NCBI GenBank assembly: GCA_025345505.1
Contig: JANVCC010000011.1
Span: 8,177,636 to 8,241,635, forward strand
From: Todiramphus chloris collaris
Taxonomy: Eukaryota > Chordata > Aves > Coraciiformes > Alcedinidae
DNA: 64,000 nucleotides
Reading direction: 5' to 3'
The stretch's first letter is position 1. Every line of letters begins with the position of its first letter. Both the position numbers and the translations under genes were made by a program. Under the pieces are notes generated by a model. It searched no databases, was not told where the DNA came from, and saw only the letters and a list, made by a program, of their open reading frames with translations. Below are positions 34,301 to 49,300 of the stretch, piece by piece.

Positions 34301-37300
34301 AATGTGAACTTGTGTATTTTGATCCTTATTCTTAACTTCTTAGTCCCCTATATCTGTTTCTATCAAGTCAGGAAAACAAACTATGAGGATCAGAAAATGC
34401 AGACACTTTGACCTTAGCATTGAATCAGTTCTGGAAAGGATGAAACTGTTTCAAAGAGAAAAAATTAAAACAAGACATCATGTGTTGTTCAGTATATTTT
34501 TCCTTATGGCATATGTAGAATTTAAACTAGAGTATTTAAGGAATTAAAAGGTGCTTAAAATACTCTAGAGAATTAAAGTTCAAGAATAAGACAAGCAATA
34601 GGCTTTGACAAAGGACCTTGGTGCATATCTGCACAGTTTAAAGAGAGGCAAAGACAATACCAGAGAGTAGAAGGTTGTAGTCTGCTCAGAGAATCTAGTT
34701 GCATTCAAATCCAGGGGGTGCAGCTGGAATTCACATGAAAGACCTGGATGTTATGGTTGCAAGGCTTCTGTATATGAGACATGCTGGTGATTGAAAGAAG
34801 TCCTTGGTGTCTGAAAAAGGCTGATGTAGTGCCCCTTTTCAAGTAAGACAAGGACAACCTGGTTCAGCTGACTTATCTTAAGGCCTCAGAAAAGATCCTC
34901 TGTTCTGACTACATATTGTGCTTATCCTGATTCAGACTCTGATAAACAATCATATTATACAGCTCAGGCTTTAAGACCTTACCTTCCATGCATGTGGCTT
35001 GAAGCTGAGATTTATACACGCTGATCTCAGTTCATTATTGTGCCTCTCTGCATTTGCTGCTTCCTAAGGATTTTCTGTTTTATTTTAGCTCATTTACCAA
35101 GCTGCCTCACCTCGCAGGAACTGAACAGAATCTTCTTCTTGCCAAACAAATTCAAGGCCAGTGGAAAGAATTTGGACTGGATTCAGCAGAACTTATTCAT
35201 TATGATGTGCTTCTTTCATACCCAAATGAAATGCATCCAAACTACATCTCAGTAATTGATGATCAAGGGAATGAGGTGATCTTTTTAATGATTAAACTGT
35301 ATTTATGTAAGACTTCCTTAAAGAAACAGTGTCTTCCTGTTTTCCCACCCCCTCATTCCAGCATGTACTTTATAATGCAATAAAAAATCCAGCACAAAGG
35401 AAACTCATGTAAAGAAATGGTTTTCCAGTCTGTGCAGCAGAACAACAGAGTGGCTTAAATCTCAGTGGCTTATACAGTAGAGAAAGGACGTGTGGAGTGG
35501 CTGCAATTAACACCAACAAACTATAAGGTGTAAGAATGGCCACAGAGGTTCAGATTAAGGATACATCTAGGCAAATATCCCTTTTCCATAAACAGCTTTA
35601 AGAAGATGCACAGAAAAGTTTAAGAACAAAGAAATTAATTTAAGGCATGTAATACATCCAGCATCTAGTTGGTTTCAGGCCAGGAGTACGGTGCCATTAG
35701 TATCTTCAAGAACCCTCAATAGACTTCCAAGTATTCATGCAATTAGTGACCCTCATTAGATCTCTCTTCCAAGTACCTATCTGGTGTCTGCTTGAATATT
35801 TGTAAAATCTTTGCTTCCATGATGTGGTGAGATAAGGAATGACACACAGATACTATCCACTGTATGAAGTACTGTCTCCTTTTATTGACTCTGAACCTGA
35901 GCCTACTGGCTTCCTATGGTGTCTCCTAAGTAATAAAGAAGTATACATAGTCACCGTCTTAATTTTGTACTCACAGGAGAATAAATAAGTAGATGTGAAA
36001 TTTGACAAGGAGCCTGAATGAGAAGAGGAGATGGGACTGCTAGAGAAGCATCATAGCAGATAGTTAGGGTTGAAGAGCCCGGGTAGAAACTAAAGAACAT
36101 GTGCTGGTGTGTGACAGGAGCTTAGAGGTGAAAGAATGGAGAAATTCTTCCAGAAACCCTGTATGAAATCTTTCAGCTATAACCTCACAAGGTGACGAAG
36201 AGTAAACGTGTACCTTAAGGCAACATGAGTGTTACAATAGACAGTGATAAAAGGCAGCACGTTTATTTGGAGCTTAACTAGCAAAGAGTTGAAGAGAGGA
36301 ATAATAATAATGCAGGTGGGAATGATCACAACAAAAATAACTGTGGTGGCATGGATGAACTAGGTGTCCTTTTATTGTCATAATTTCTTGTCAATTTTCA
36401 TCTACTTTGCTTAGTTTCAGACAGTGACTGATGATCATCTTCTGACAAATGATCTAATGAACATTGGTTTATGGACTCAATGATCTCAAAGGTCTTTTTC
36501 AACTTAAATGATTCTATGATTATACGATTCTGTCTCTCTGCATTCATGTCTGCATTCTGTTGTAAAAATTCAACTATGTATCCCTAGTTGTTTTTCTGTT
36601 TGAACTCATGCATACTAGTTGGTATTGTATTTTTTGCTAATGGTTTATGGAAACTAGCAAATCATTTGCAATAACCAAACATACGAAGTTGTGCCTGTAG
36701 GTAGATTGTTTGACCAAAGATTTTTGTTATTTATTGATAGATTTTCAACACATCATTGTTTGAACCACTTGCACAAGGGTATGAAAATGTTACTGGTATA
36801 CTACCACCATATAATGCTTTTTCAGCACAAGGAGTTCCAGAGGTAAGGAGAAAAAAAAACCACCAAAGTAAGACTACTATTAGCTGAGGTCACTTTTTGC
36901 AAAACACTTGCTGTGATAGATTGCTTCAAATTCTCAAAATATTTGTTGTAGTAGTTTTAATTAACCATTAGTAAAATAGAACACTTAAGGACAGTTAGGT
37001 GACAGATTGTGCAAAGGTTAGAAGTTTGAAAAAAAAAGCTTTCTCAAATTGCTAGAACTCTATCACATAATGAGCAAAAAGCTTTTATCTTTATGGAAAA
37101 TGTTGGATACATCTCAGATTATTTCACGTTAATCAAATGGAGAGGACTTGATTAAGTCTTAAGTAGAAATAACAATATATAAAACCCAATTTGTCAGACA
37201 TTTTGGATTAAGTGAATGTCTTCAAAGGATACAAAAGTCCCTCCCTTAATCTGATAATTCATTGTGAAGGAGCGAGTCAGCATCAACATTGCATTGCATA

Positions 37301-40300
37301 AATGAATGAAATTATATAATAGTGAGTGTTGGTATATGCAAGGAATACCACTATTTTTTCATGACCACAGAATTTTGTCAGTTTAACAAAGTACATTGGT
37401 TTAGCTTCCAATCTCAGCTTATAGGGCTGCTGTTAAGTGCAGGATAATATAGAAAAGTCAGCAACTTGAGCCAAGGCTGCCTATAGAATATTATGCATAT
37501 TTTTTGCTATTGTTTTAATGGGCACTAGATCTCATTTGTAGAAATGCAAAAAAAACCCAACCAAACCATGTCATATGTAGGGAATAAGACTTTATAAACA
37601 GATATTTTGTTGAATGACTCATTGCCATGCAATTGCTTTTCTCCTCTGTGCAGGCAGATCTGGTATATGTGAATTATGGCCGTACTGAAGATTTTTTTAA
37701 GCTGGAACGTGAAATGGGAATTAACTGTACAGGGAAGATTGTCATTGCCAGATATGGGAAGATCTTCAGAGGAAACAAAGTAAGAGTTGCGTTTTATCTT
37801 TTCCTCTGTGGGTCAGACACTGTTCATAGTAGACCTGGCGAGAGTTAATGAGGGCTGTAAATTGGAACAGAGGAGCAGGAAGAAGCCTTCAATGTATCCA
37901 TCGTGACTGCATTCTAAGAATAACTTCCAAAACAATAAAAAACGATTAATATTTTAACCTCCTGAGACTAAAATGACTGCAAACTCCTTAGGCGATTCTT
38001 GCAAGACATTAGTTTAGGGAACTGTGTAGTTTATAGACCCAAGGCTTTTAATACTTTTCATCCATAGAATTGCAGTATTTTGAAGAGGTATTTGACAAGG
38101 AGTCTGATGTACAGAGATTGAATAAGTAACTCTTCTGACTTTAGACAGCATCTCTGACAAAACTGCTGTTATTTGGACTGTGGGTTTAGTGCTCAGCTTT
38201 TGTGCCTCAGTTTTATGTCATGTGCTTTATTTCTTTGAGCCTATAGCTTTGAGCTATGGCTAAAGGTGTGACAGAAATAATGAACACACTGTGTTTCACT
38301 GTGGTTTGTGCTGCTGTATCTGTGGTCATTTTCCACATGCATGACTTCTAAAGCTATGTCCCATGGAAATGAATTGCAACATTCAGATTTATTACTGCGT
38401 TTAAAAATAAAATATAAAAAAAAGTATTTCTCAAAAGCAAATAATTTCACAGGTTAAAAATGCCATGTTAGCAGGAGCCCAAGGTATCATACTTTATTCA
38501 GACCCTGCTGACTACTGTGCCCCAGGAGTGAATGTTTATCCAGATGGCTGGAACCTTCCAGGCGGAGGAGCCCAGCGTGGGAATGTGTTAAACCTGAATG
38601 GAACTGGGGACCCTCTAACACCAGGTTATCCTGCAAAAGGTCAGTGAAAAATCCATACCCTAGGCCATCAAGTATTTTATGAACTGGTGCTGAAAGCTAT
38701 TGTGGCACTAGAAATTCATCTATTTTCAGAACAGTGGCAAAGAAATAAGATGCTTGAAATTATTTTTAGCAGTAGTTAATTTTCCTATTGTAGACTAAGG
38801 TTCTACCTGTATGTCATTTCAACTGTTTGCTTTTGAGTTAAGCAGGGAAAGTTAAGTTTTAGGAAAATCTCTTTATATGATCCCAGTCTTATAACTCTTA
38901 GAAAAGCAGGACATGTAGGTTTACAGATTGTGAAGCAGCAGAAAATGGCTGAGAATTTATAGCCATTTTAAAACATCTGTGTTTCTCAAGAGCACCAGTT
39001 TAAACTGCATTATAGTGTACCATCAAAGAGAAGTCATAGCTTTGCTTGGAGGTATGTTTCCTTGCTGTTCCTAAATTCCAAGCAGAAAACCAGTTTAAAA
39101 TCCTCTTTACAGGGAGTAAAATTTCTGTAGTAAAAATAACAGTAGCCTGGAGTCTTTCAAAACTTGGCACTATGTACTTGTCTTGTCCCTGTCCAATCTA
39201 AACTAAGAAGCCCAGCAGTCCTGTCTGCTAATGGGACAGAAACACAGAGGTACTTCTGGAAAGCTCACTGGCTTTTTGTGGCCATTGTCAGGGGCATAAA
39301 AAAACAACCTACTGAAAAATTAGGATACATTGTGTGTGACTGGCCCAGCAGATTCAGCGAGATATTGACTGTCTTCAACGCAGGTAAATGCATCTGTGGA
39401 TGTCTTCTGCAGCTTGCCAAGAGCTCACACCACAGCTTGGTTATCCCACAGTCAGCTTTGAGGAGATGTAATAATATGGATGGACAGTAAATCTAACCTT
39501 GCATCAGATGTGGGCATTCTCTTACGGAGCTGTGCATATACACTACTGGGTCTGTGGTTCTGCCATTATATTTTGCTTTCCTAGACGCGATATCTAAGAA
39601 ATGATGTAAGAATTAAAAAAAATGATGCATGCTTTTGGATACTGTGTGGCTGCACTGTTAAAATGTATTTCAAGTTTGATGAAAATTGCTAAAAACACTA
39701 TAAACTTCACATTTTGTTCTGATTTCTCAGAGTACACTTTTAGGTATAAAGTTAATGAAGGTGTAGGTATTCCTAAAATCCCAGTTCATCCCATTGGATA
39801 TCATGATGCAGAAGTATTATTACGGTGAGTATGCATCAGTCCTCCTCACCAGAAGTCAGTAATCACAAATGTGCAGCAAATTTTTTTATACTATGATGAT
39901 AAAATCTATGCCATTACTTGTATGCACTGCTCTTTTGTAGTTCATTCAGAAAATGTGGAAAATTCAAAGCAGTCTGTTTCTGGCACAATACTTTTAAGAT
40001 TTTTGTAAACTCACCTTGCTTCAGGTGCAATAATTATTAAGGGAAATTAAGGTTTTATCCTACTGGTCATCTACGTTTGTCTTGGTTTTCACTTCACAGT
40101 GCAATGGGAGGATCTGCAGCTCCAGACAGAAGCTGGAAGGGAAGTCTCAATGTGCCTTATAACATAGGGCCAGGATTTGCAGACAACTCTTCTACAAGGT
40201 CTGTTTTAACACTGGCCTGTTTATAAAATATTGAAAAAAAAAATCTCAACAAGAAAAAAAACTGTGAAACATCTAGAGATACTCTGGAGAAATTTACATC

Positions 40301-43300
40301 CTTCCGAGTGGGCAACATTTGATGATAACTATTAGATTGAAAAGAAATTATCAAAACTATGGTTTTACTCAATGTTCCCAATGTCAATGGATAGTCAGAT
40401 TCAGGAGGTATAAAGTCCAGCCCTGTCATTCCAACTTTAAACCTTACTTTAAGGTTCACCCATTGTTTTACTGGTCCTTTTCAAATTGAATATATAGCAG
40501 TCAGTAGGTATTTTTTAATACTGTTGAAATAATCCTAAAGTTCCTCCTCACTTCTAGTTTGTTTGGTTTTTTTTTTTTTTCTGGTTCTGATGACAAGGGA
40601 ACAATAGGACAGCCAGATTGTACTACTCCAACAGGGAAGAACTGACAAATCAGTAGTTCCTATGTTGGTTTTTTTCTTGTCCGTTGGAAGTCTCACAAAG
40701 TTTCTGTGAAATTAGTCCTGTGAACAGTCCATCAACTGTTCCCCAAAGCTGGTAGGCCCGGTGGCTGAAAGACGTGAACAATAACAGGACAGAAGATCCA
40801 AAAGCACATACATCTTAATAACTTGTTTGGGAGAAAGTGACCTTTGACCAGTTGTATTAGCAATTGTATGTACACTGTATACATTTTTTTTCCAACTCTA
40901 ACAGAGAGATACAACTGTCCAGGTCTCCAGCACTAGCAGAGCTGTCCTCTAGCAGACCAAGCCACATAACAATTGTATTCAGAAATGAGGGATTTGACTG
41001 GTTGTCAGGGACTGTTACAGAAATCTTCCTTGTTTATAACTAATAAGCTGCAATAGATAAAGCTAAAGATTACTTTTCTATCAATTTTCCCCATAAAAAT
41101 ATTTTGGTTTACACAAGATGTTATTCTATGAGGAGTGGTAGTGAACCACAATAAGCAGTGTGTAAAAATGGTGTATCATTATTACTGCTCCACTGCCTGA
41201 AAAACAAGAATATGTCTGAATGTATAGTTTTATAAAAACTCCATTGTTCATTGTTCATTATTCTTTTCTGCCTTGCTTTAAAGTAGATGAAAAAGAATAA
41301 AGTAGAATTAAATAAATACAAAATCATGTTTGACATAATTTAGGTGTTGTTTGGAATGTCCTGAAGAGCAACAGTAAGAAAAGAAACAATATGATTCATC
41401 CATAAAACGTATATGTGGGATATACTTTTAATTTCCCTTTTAACAGCTTCCTACATAATAAGGTAACAGTTTTTGTAATGCTAATTCTACATGAATTAGG
41501 TTCATTTAAAGCATGTTGCACAGGAACATATTCAGATGGGTTTTGAAGGTGTCCAGGGAAGGAGACTCCACAACCTCTCTGGTGAGGTTTAAATAATCAT
41601 GTTGTATCCTTCTTGCAAACAGGGCCATCCATGAGCTGCAGCCTACATGTCTGGAGTCCAGAATACCTCCTCTGGAGGAGTTTAGTATTCTAATTCTACA
41701 CATACTTCTTTCTCAGAGTAGCTCCATAGCAAAATGAACCCTTTGAGTCTATGTAGAAAGTCACTTGCACATGGAAAGTGTGCAAGTATATGCATGCTCA
41801 AGGCATTGGTGTCAATTATTTTCTGGGCAAAGATCCAGTAGCTGTCCTGAAGTAGGTTTTTATTTTGACAGCTATACAGATTTGCTGCTGAAAAGATAAC
41901 TTCAAATGTGAAGCTCTTGGGGTTTTGCCAAGCACAAACAAGCCCCATTGTTTGATGCTTTGTTTCTTGTACAGGTTAAGAGGGGCTGAACACTACATTA
42001 TTTTTATCTCTTCTAATACTTTATTTCCTTCTTTTTTATATAACTTCACAAGCAGATTTTACTGGGGAGGCAGGGAGGGGTGGAGGATTGACAAGTCTTG
42101 ATTACTCAGACCTGCTGTCCAAAGCAAAGATCTCAATTTATTCCTTGATGCATATTTCTAATGACCTTTCCAAATTCTTTCTTATTACACAGAACTGTGC
42201 TAGAAAACCAAAGTATATTCATTATAAAAGCTGAACACAAAAAGTGGATAGAAGCACAAGCTTTCTGGCAAGTTATTAACATTGACTTTTCATTGCCTTC
42301 TCAGTCAGAAATGATTACTCCACACTGCTTTTCATTTCAGAAAAGTCAGAATGCACGTTCATACAAACAATAAAATAACACGAATTTACAATGTCATTGG
42401 CATCCTCAGAGGAGCCGTGGAACCAGGTGAGCATCAGGTGCTTCATGATTTTAATTTCTTTTTTATTTGGTGAAACTGTTCTTGTATTACAAGAAGCTTC
42501 AGGTTTTTTAGATAGCCTGATAATATGGAATCTGAGAAACCCTTACTAGTTGTCCCATTCCTGACATCACACTATTTTTCATTGGCAATTCCAAGAATAT
42601 ATTTGAATGGGAATGCTAGAATTATAGATGTCAGAGAATTTTTTTATAATGTTTGTCATTTTACAAAAGGTTTCCCTTTACATCATTCATACATTTTGCC
42701 TTTGCAAAAATTATCACAATGCAAAGTACAGAAACCTAGTGATGATCTGGGACCTCAACATATTACTGTTGATACCCAGTAGCAGGACATACATAGAAGA
42801 CTTTTAAGTGTAAAAATATGTATAAAATACTTGTTGTCTTGATTTATATACTTTTGTAAAGTGAATGATTGCAGATTACCTTGAAAATTAAATTCGTAGC
42901 ATTGGTATTAAATTTCTTATTTTGTTTGACACAAGTAGGGATGCAAAGTAAATACAAGTAATGTGAATACATTTTTAATTAAGGATTGATTTTGTGTGCT
43001 TGTTTCTAGATAGATACATTATCTTAGGAGGTCATAGAGACTCTTGGGTATTTGGTGGTATCGATCCAACTACAGGTGCAGCTGTTCTTCAAGAGATTGT
43101 ACGGAGTTTTGGTAAAATGAAGATGGAAGGTAACTTAGTTATTACAGATGTAAAATGACAGATATGAAAAATAGCAGTTCTGAGGAACTGTGGTGAATAT
43201 TCCTAAAAGCAGTTGTGTTGATTTAACTTTTTGCCTCCATAGAGAGTTGTATTTCTCATTGTGAAAGATGCAAATTCCTCAAAGAGATAGATAAGTAGCA

Positions 43301-46300
43301 TTGCATCTTAGTTGGCTGAATTTATCCCCTCATGTCTCTCATCAGTGTAATAGTATCTTCTTAGTTGTGTGGAATGAAAAGAGCACATTAAGAAGAAATG
43401 CCTCTGCAATGAGATTTTAGCGAGGGCTTTTGTTTGGTCCTTTGTTTGTTTTACTGCTATATAATTGTAATTTTTTTAAAAGTGATTTCAATTAACAGTG
43501 GTAATCTTTCACTAGACTTTCTATCTTTAAGTTTAATTTTCAAATTTAACTGTGTTATTGCAGGTTGGAGACCTAAGCGAACTATCATTTTTGCTAGCTG
43601 GGATGCAGAAGAATTTGGATTATTGGGTTCCACAGAATGGGCTGAGGTAAATAAAGAGTACTGTAAAGAAATCAAAACTTGAAAATCTGTTGCATGCAGC
43701 TGCAGTACCCACTGGCATCTATTCCTAGATTGCAACAAATAGCTTCAGGGTAAAACTGGAGCGCAACAGACTCTTTCAGGTGCTGTGAGGCCTCCATATA
43801 TTTAAATAAATTACCCACCTAACTTCTTATAACATAAGTGCACTAACTCTTTTAAGACTTAAAAATCTACTTTCATTCAAAGCTAATGTCACTCCATTGT
43901 CTCAATGTGGAAATCTATCCATTTAACAGAATAATAGAATTTTATATAACCTAAATTTATTTTCTAACTTTCTGTTAGAGAAATTCTTTAGTTTCTATAA
44001 ACTAAAGCCTAGATCATGTACACGTGATCCATAAGCATATGAAGCCCTTTGTGTGGAAAATAATCCTCCCTGTCAAATGGAAAGGTATGTAATCTGTAAG
44101 TGAAAAGTTCCAAATTCCTAAGAAAATTTCAGTATTGTGGATTCTCAGGATCAGGATAATTGATTAGTTCTGTAGTAGGACTATATTCCTGCCTGATAGA
44201 AGGATGCTGGGAAATTCAGAAGTGAGGTTCTGAACATTTTTCTCTCCTTTCCCTGTTAGCCATGCTCAGTTCCTAACCCTGTAAGTGGATTTGTTCAGCC
44301 CTGGTAAGAAATATAGGTCTTACGAGAGTTTTTATTATTTGCCCTGTAAATTCTGAATTAGAAGTAGAGCAGGCAGAAAATTGTCTGATGAAACACATTT
44401 CTGCTGAACTATGTCAATTTATTAGTACTGAAAGGTTTAACAGATATATTATCTTGTTCTGTTGGAATTTTATTTACAGGGTTATATTTAATTATGTGAA
44501 TAGAGCTTTCAAAATCTGTAAAATCAAGTATTTTAATATTTTTGGTTTAGTTTATCAGCATGTATTTCAGTAAACCACAAAACTACATATCAGAATGACA
44601 CCTGTCAGAGGACAATACCTGGTGTCGGTTCCAAACACCAAAGGGATTCCATCATTCTTATGGTAACAAAGCTGAGTTTTCTGTTTGTTTGGATTTGCAT
44701 GAATTCTTTCTCCCATAAACTGTTTGGCTTCCAAAACTCTAAGCATCTTAGTTTTGGTTTATGAGACATTAGATGATCAAAGCTTAATTTTTCTTTAGAA
44801 TTGTTTAATGAGGGATTTTAAAGAGCTGGCATTAAAGTTTCATCCCACCTGAACTCCACAGATAACAAATGTTTACTGTATATCAAATTTCATTTTAAAT
44901 TTCTTTTTCTATGTATCTGTGCACATATTTAGATACTGTCATGAAAATAACACACAATTGTTTCAATGATGAAGAATATGAAAAAATGACACAAGATAAA
45001 TTTCTCTTGAGCAATTAATGAATAAATTATGAGTTCTTTTGATATTTGATTTGTTCATCCATTTCTACTACTGTTCTACAATGGCTTTTATTTAATATCT
45101 AGTAATCCATCATCTGTTATTTCATGAAACAGTAGCTCTACTGGATTAGAAAGCCATGAGCAGAATTCCTGTTTGAATCCCAAAGTTTTTATATTATTGA
45201 TTTCTTGCTTTATCTTTGTGGTGTGTTTTCCTACTCTTTTACACCTAAATTAGATTAAATTTCTCTAGAGACATTCCTCTCAGCTTACATCCATGTTTTC
45301 TGCAGCTGCCAGATCTGTCATGTCCTAAACCTTGAGGAAAATTAACCCTTGATATTCACCATTTTCTATATAACAAAAAGACTCTGCAACTGTGGCAACA
45401 TCCTTTTGTTGCATAGACAGTCTCCATTGTTCATGAAAGAAGCAATTTCTTTATTTTGCAAATATGATTTTTCATATATGCAAGGCCTTATGTATGCATA
45501 TACAGGCGTACTCCCTCCCTTCATAAGCTTTTACAGAATCTCCTCTACTGCTTGTTTTAAAGATACTAATTTAATTATGAAGTTATCAATTACCAATTCA
45601 AGTTTTAGATCAAGTGACTTACAAATGATCGGCTGGGTTATAAATTGAATGAATCAAGTAACAATTACTAATGTAATTAGAATATCTATCACAAAGCCAA
45701 GACACAGTAAAATACCACTTACTGATTAGAATTAATTTCAAACATAATTACCAGTTTGCAAAAAAAAATGAAACAAGTGTGTGTATATATTTAACATAAA
45801 AGCAACGCTCAGTTGACTCAAACCAGTCAAAGCCATTTTAATAGGAAATGTCAGTGCTTTGACTTATCAATTTCTGAAATACAAGAGTGCTGAAATGACA
45901 GCAATACCATTTGTCAGTGTTAAAGTTGAGTTCAGTGCTGGAAGGTCACATAAATACCTAGGAATTAAAAGCATGGAGGAATCCTGGCTGACCTCAGAGT
46001 CACATGTGGCATGTTCAAAAAGCACAGCAAGTGCAGAATTAAAACACATGTATAACCTTATTTTACCCATTACAATGCTGTTCAGTAATTTTCCTGTTCT
46101 GTCTTGCTCCCATGTGATGCAGCAGGCAGCACCTACACTTTGTGGTTGTTTTCCAGAATAAATTAAGTCCCAGAAAGCAGAAATGGATTCCATATGTCCA
46201 AATCATTGCCCCATCCTCAAACATTAATATAAGTGATAAGGTACATCATGCTACTTATCCTGATTGTTTTCTTAAAGGTAATGCTGTTAAGAACAGCGTG

Positions 46301-49300
46301 CTTAACATATTCTTGACTAAATTTCACTAACTGAAAGTAATCATTACACTTTTACAACTCCAGGAAAATGCCAGAGTCCTCCAAGAACGGGCAGTTGCTT
46401 ACATCAACACAGATTCTTCTATAGAAGGTGTGTCTTTTATTTTTAAACTCAATTTACTTTGCAGATGTCAATTTTAATAGTTCCCTGTGCATTATTTATT
46501 TCATCCAGAGCTGGCAAACATAAGATAAATAATGTGATGTTTAGAATAATTGTAGCAAATGAAAAATTAAGTGGAGAGAGAGAATCACAGCACGGTAGGG
46601 GTTGGAAGTGACCTCTGGAGATCATCCAACCCCCTCTGCTGAAGCAGGTTCATCTACAGCAAGATGCACACAGGAACATGGTCAGGTGGGTTTTGAAAGT
46701 CTCCAGGGAAGGAGACTCTACAACCTCTCAGGTGAGAGAACACTTTATATTCTCATGTTTCTTCCTTCTTGCAAGTAGGGCCATTCATGAGCTGCAGCCT
46801 AAGTGTCTGGAGTCCAGAATATCTCCTCTGGAGGAGTTTAGTATTCTCTGATAATGAACTGAGTGGTCTCAATGTTAAACTCTTTCTTAACTGCATTAGC
46901 TTTAATTTACATTTCCAGTTTTAAGACATGGCAGACTGCCTCTTGTTCTGCTTGAAACTCCAGCTCTTTTCCCTGTGGAATTATAATATTTTTGGACACA
47001 AATTTATTATGTTCCTAAGATAGCTTGCGTTGGGACCTTAGGCTCACATTTTATGGGAATATGATCCATTTTGGTGTTTTGAGACAATATGGTCACCTTT
47101 GTTCATGAGCAAGGAGAATATGCAGGGAGTTACATATGAATTATGGCACGGTTCTTCTAGAAAAATAAGCACTGAACAGTGTTTCACAAAATACCTGATC
47201 TGCCATTACCCAATTTACTATGCCCTTCAGATTATGAGAAGAAACTGTCATACAGGAACGCTGCTTAGAAACTGGACTTTGAATTTTGGGTCTAACACTA
47301 TGACATAAATCACAAAGTCCTCCTTAAATTTATTACAGTTTTATTACAGAAGAACTTAATTTACTGTTGTCCATGCTGAAATAGTAGTCAGCGGAAGATT
47401 GTGAACCTGTCCTGCACCATATGCTCAGTTATTCAGGGCATTGCTCTTCCTATGTTAAACCGAATTTATTTGTGCTTACTGTGTGTGAATAAAGTGGATA
47501 TCAACAGGCATATTTAAGAACTCTTTGTATTCCTGTCAGCAGAAAATTTTGTCTGTCACTAAAGGATTGGAAAGAAAGAAAAGCCAAACTCAGTTTCTAA
47601 GTGCTCAGTTGGAGTTGGGGTATAGTGTTCCTTCAATTATGCAACCTACATGCTGTGTGAAAAGTAGAGCAGAATTTCACGCCTAGAAGATCTCACAAAT
47701 GAAATAATATCTTTACAACTGCTTCGTATTCTCAGCATGGATTGTAACACATATCTTTTAGGTGTTTTGCAGCCAACATGCTGCTGCCTTAACAATTCTC
47801 TTTTGAATCTTGATTATTCAAACATGTCTCTTGCTTTATGCATTAAAGAAAATGTGAAAGTAGAACCACTGGAAAAGAAATATTTAATAAGGAAAAGAAT
47901 AGCATATTCAGTGTACTGTTTTAAGTGTCTTGGACATCTTTAACCTGACTGATCATTAAAATCTCCTGTAGAGTCATAGCATCCATATACTCTGACAATT
48001 ATTTTGTTTATCATCATACATTCTCCACAGCACTTCTTATGCCACGTTTTGGAGAGCAAATTATTTCTATTCATTGTCCTTTAACAATGGAAAGAAGACT
48101 AGCTGGTCATGCTTTTGAGCTTTTTTTGTGACATTCATTTCCAATTCTCAAATAGAGACTCCCCTTGAAAACATCATTAACAATATCTAGTGGGTTTTCT
48201 CCATCATCATGGGGTTTTCTGTAATTGTCAGTCTAGCCCTCTTCTGAGTACACATGTGCAAAGGATGACTCAAAGCTCTAAGTCTGTATCAAAACCTAAT
48301 AAATGTGTCAACTGAAACCTTATGTTTTATTACGTCCCAACCTTCTCATCCCTCTTCTCCTCTTTGTTATTGTCTGTATTTGAGGGCAGAGGTGTTTGCC
48401 TAGCTGCTGTCCAGTGTCTGTAGTGTATAGAGAAGACTGCTTTACACTACTGCTTGCCTCAGAAGTGGCAATAGTTTCTTTTTGATGGGACTTTTGCTGC
48501 TGTAACTGGCAACTTCATTATGAGATACTTACCTGGCTCAACATAGCCCATGGGCAGTGTGGAAACCTCATGGGTGTGAAGCGTAGAAGCCACAGCATGA
48601 TGGTAAAAGGGCAGGTTTAGGAGGCAATAGATGGATACATTGTTCTGCATCTTTGTTGCCTCCTATTTGAGGGAGACTTATTTCTGAAATATAAAATGCC
48701 AAATGTCTTGCAAGTCTCTTACTCAGAAGATGACTGGTCTTTCAGACACAGTCTGAAAAAGCATTGAAATAGTATCTTTATGATAAGGGAAGAAGCAGCT
48801 GCATTTAAAGCATTCTTAAAACATCTTGCAGGGAATATATCTTGCCTCCTGTACAGTGCCTGAATATGATAAATTTATTCTTAACATCCTACAAAAAGTA
48901 GGATGTTGCTATTGCCTTCTGTTTAACACAAGCTTTGGAAAGCCTATAAGCGACAAGGGCTTGTAGCTAATGAGAGATAGTTAGGCATTATTTTAGAACA
49001 ATGGGAAGGCTTAATTACATTACTGAGTATGAACTGTAACCAATGCATCATTGTTGTGTAGTACCAGTAGCTTATATAATGCGACCAAATAGTGTATTTC
49101 TGCATATATTCTGAGGAAAGATCTAAATTCTTGCCTTGGAATGAAGAAATTTGTGTAAGAAAGGACTGCAGGGTTTAACCCATTAAGAAGATAATGCCAC
49201 TGGTACATGAAGGGAAAATTTCCATGTCTTTGTTTCATTTTCAGGTAACTACACATTAAGAGTTGACTGCACCCCTCTTCTCTACAAACTGGTGTATAAT

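Noticed and set aside
39164..39490. 108-codon + strand frame in NAALAD2 intron 6
   Set aside because: No family features. The exon 6 to exon 7 junction is exact without it, and including it would break the paralogue alignment.
45859..46193. Overlapping 100- and 108-codon frames on opposite strands
   Set aside because: Inside NAALAD2 intron 11; neither shows homology, and mutual overlap is typical of chance frames.
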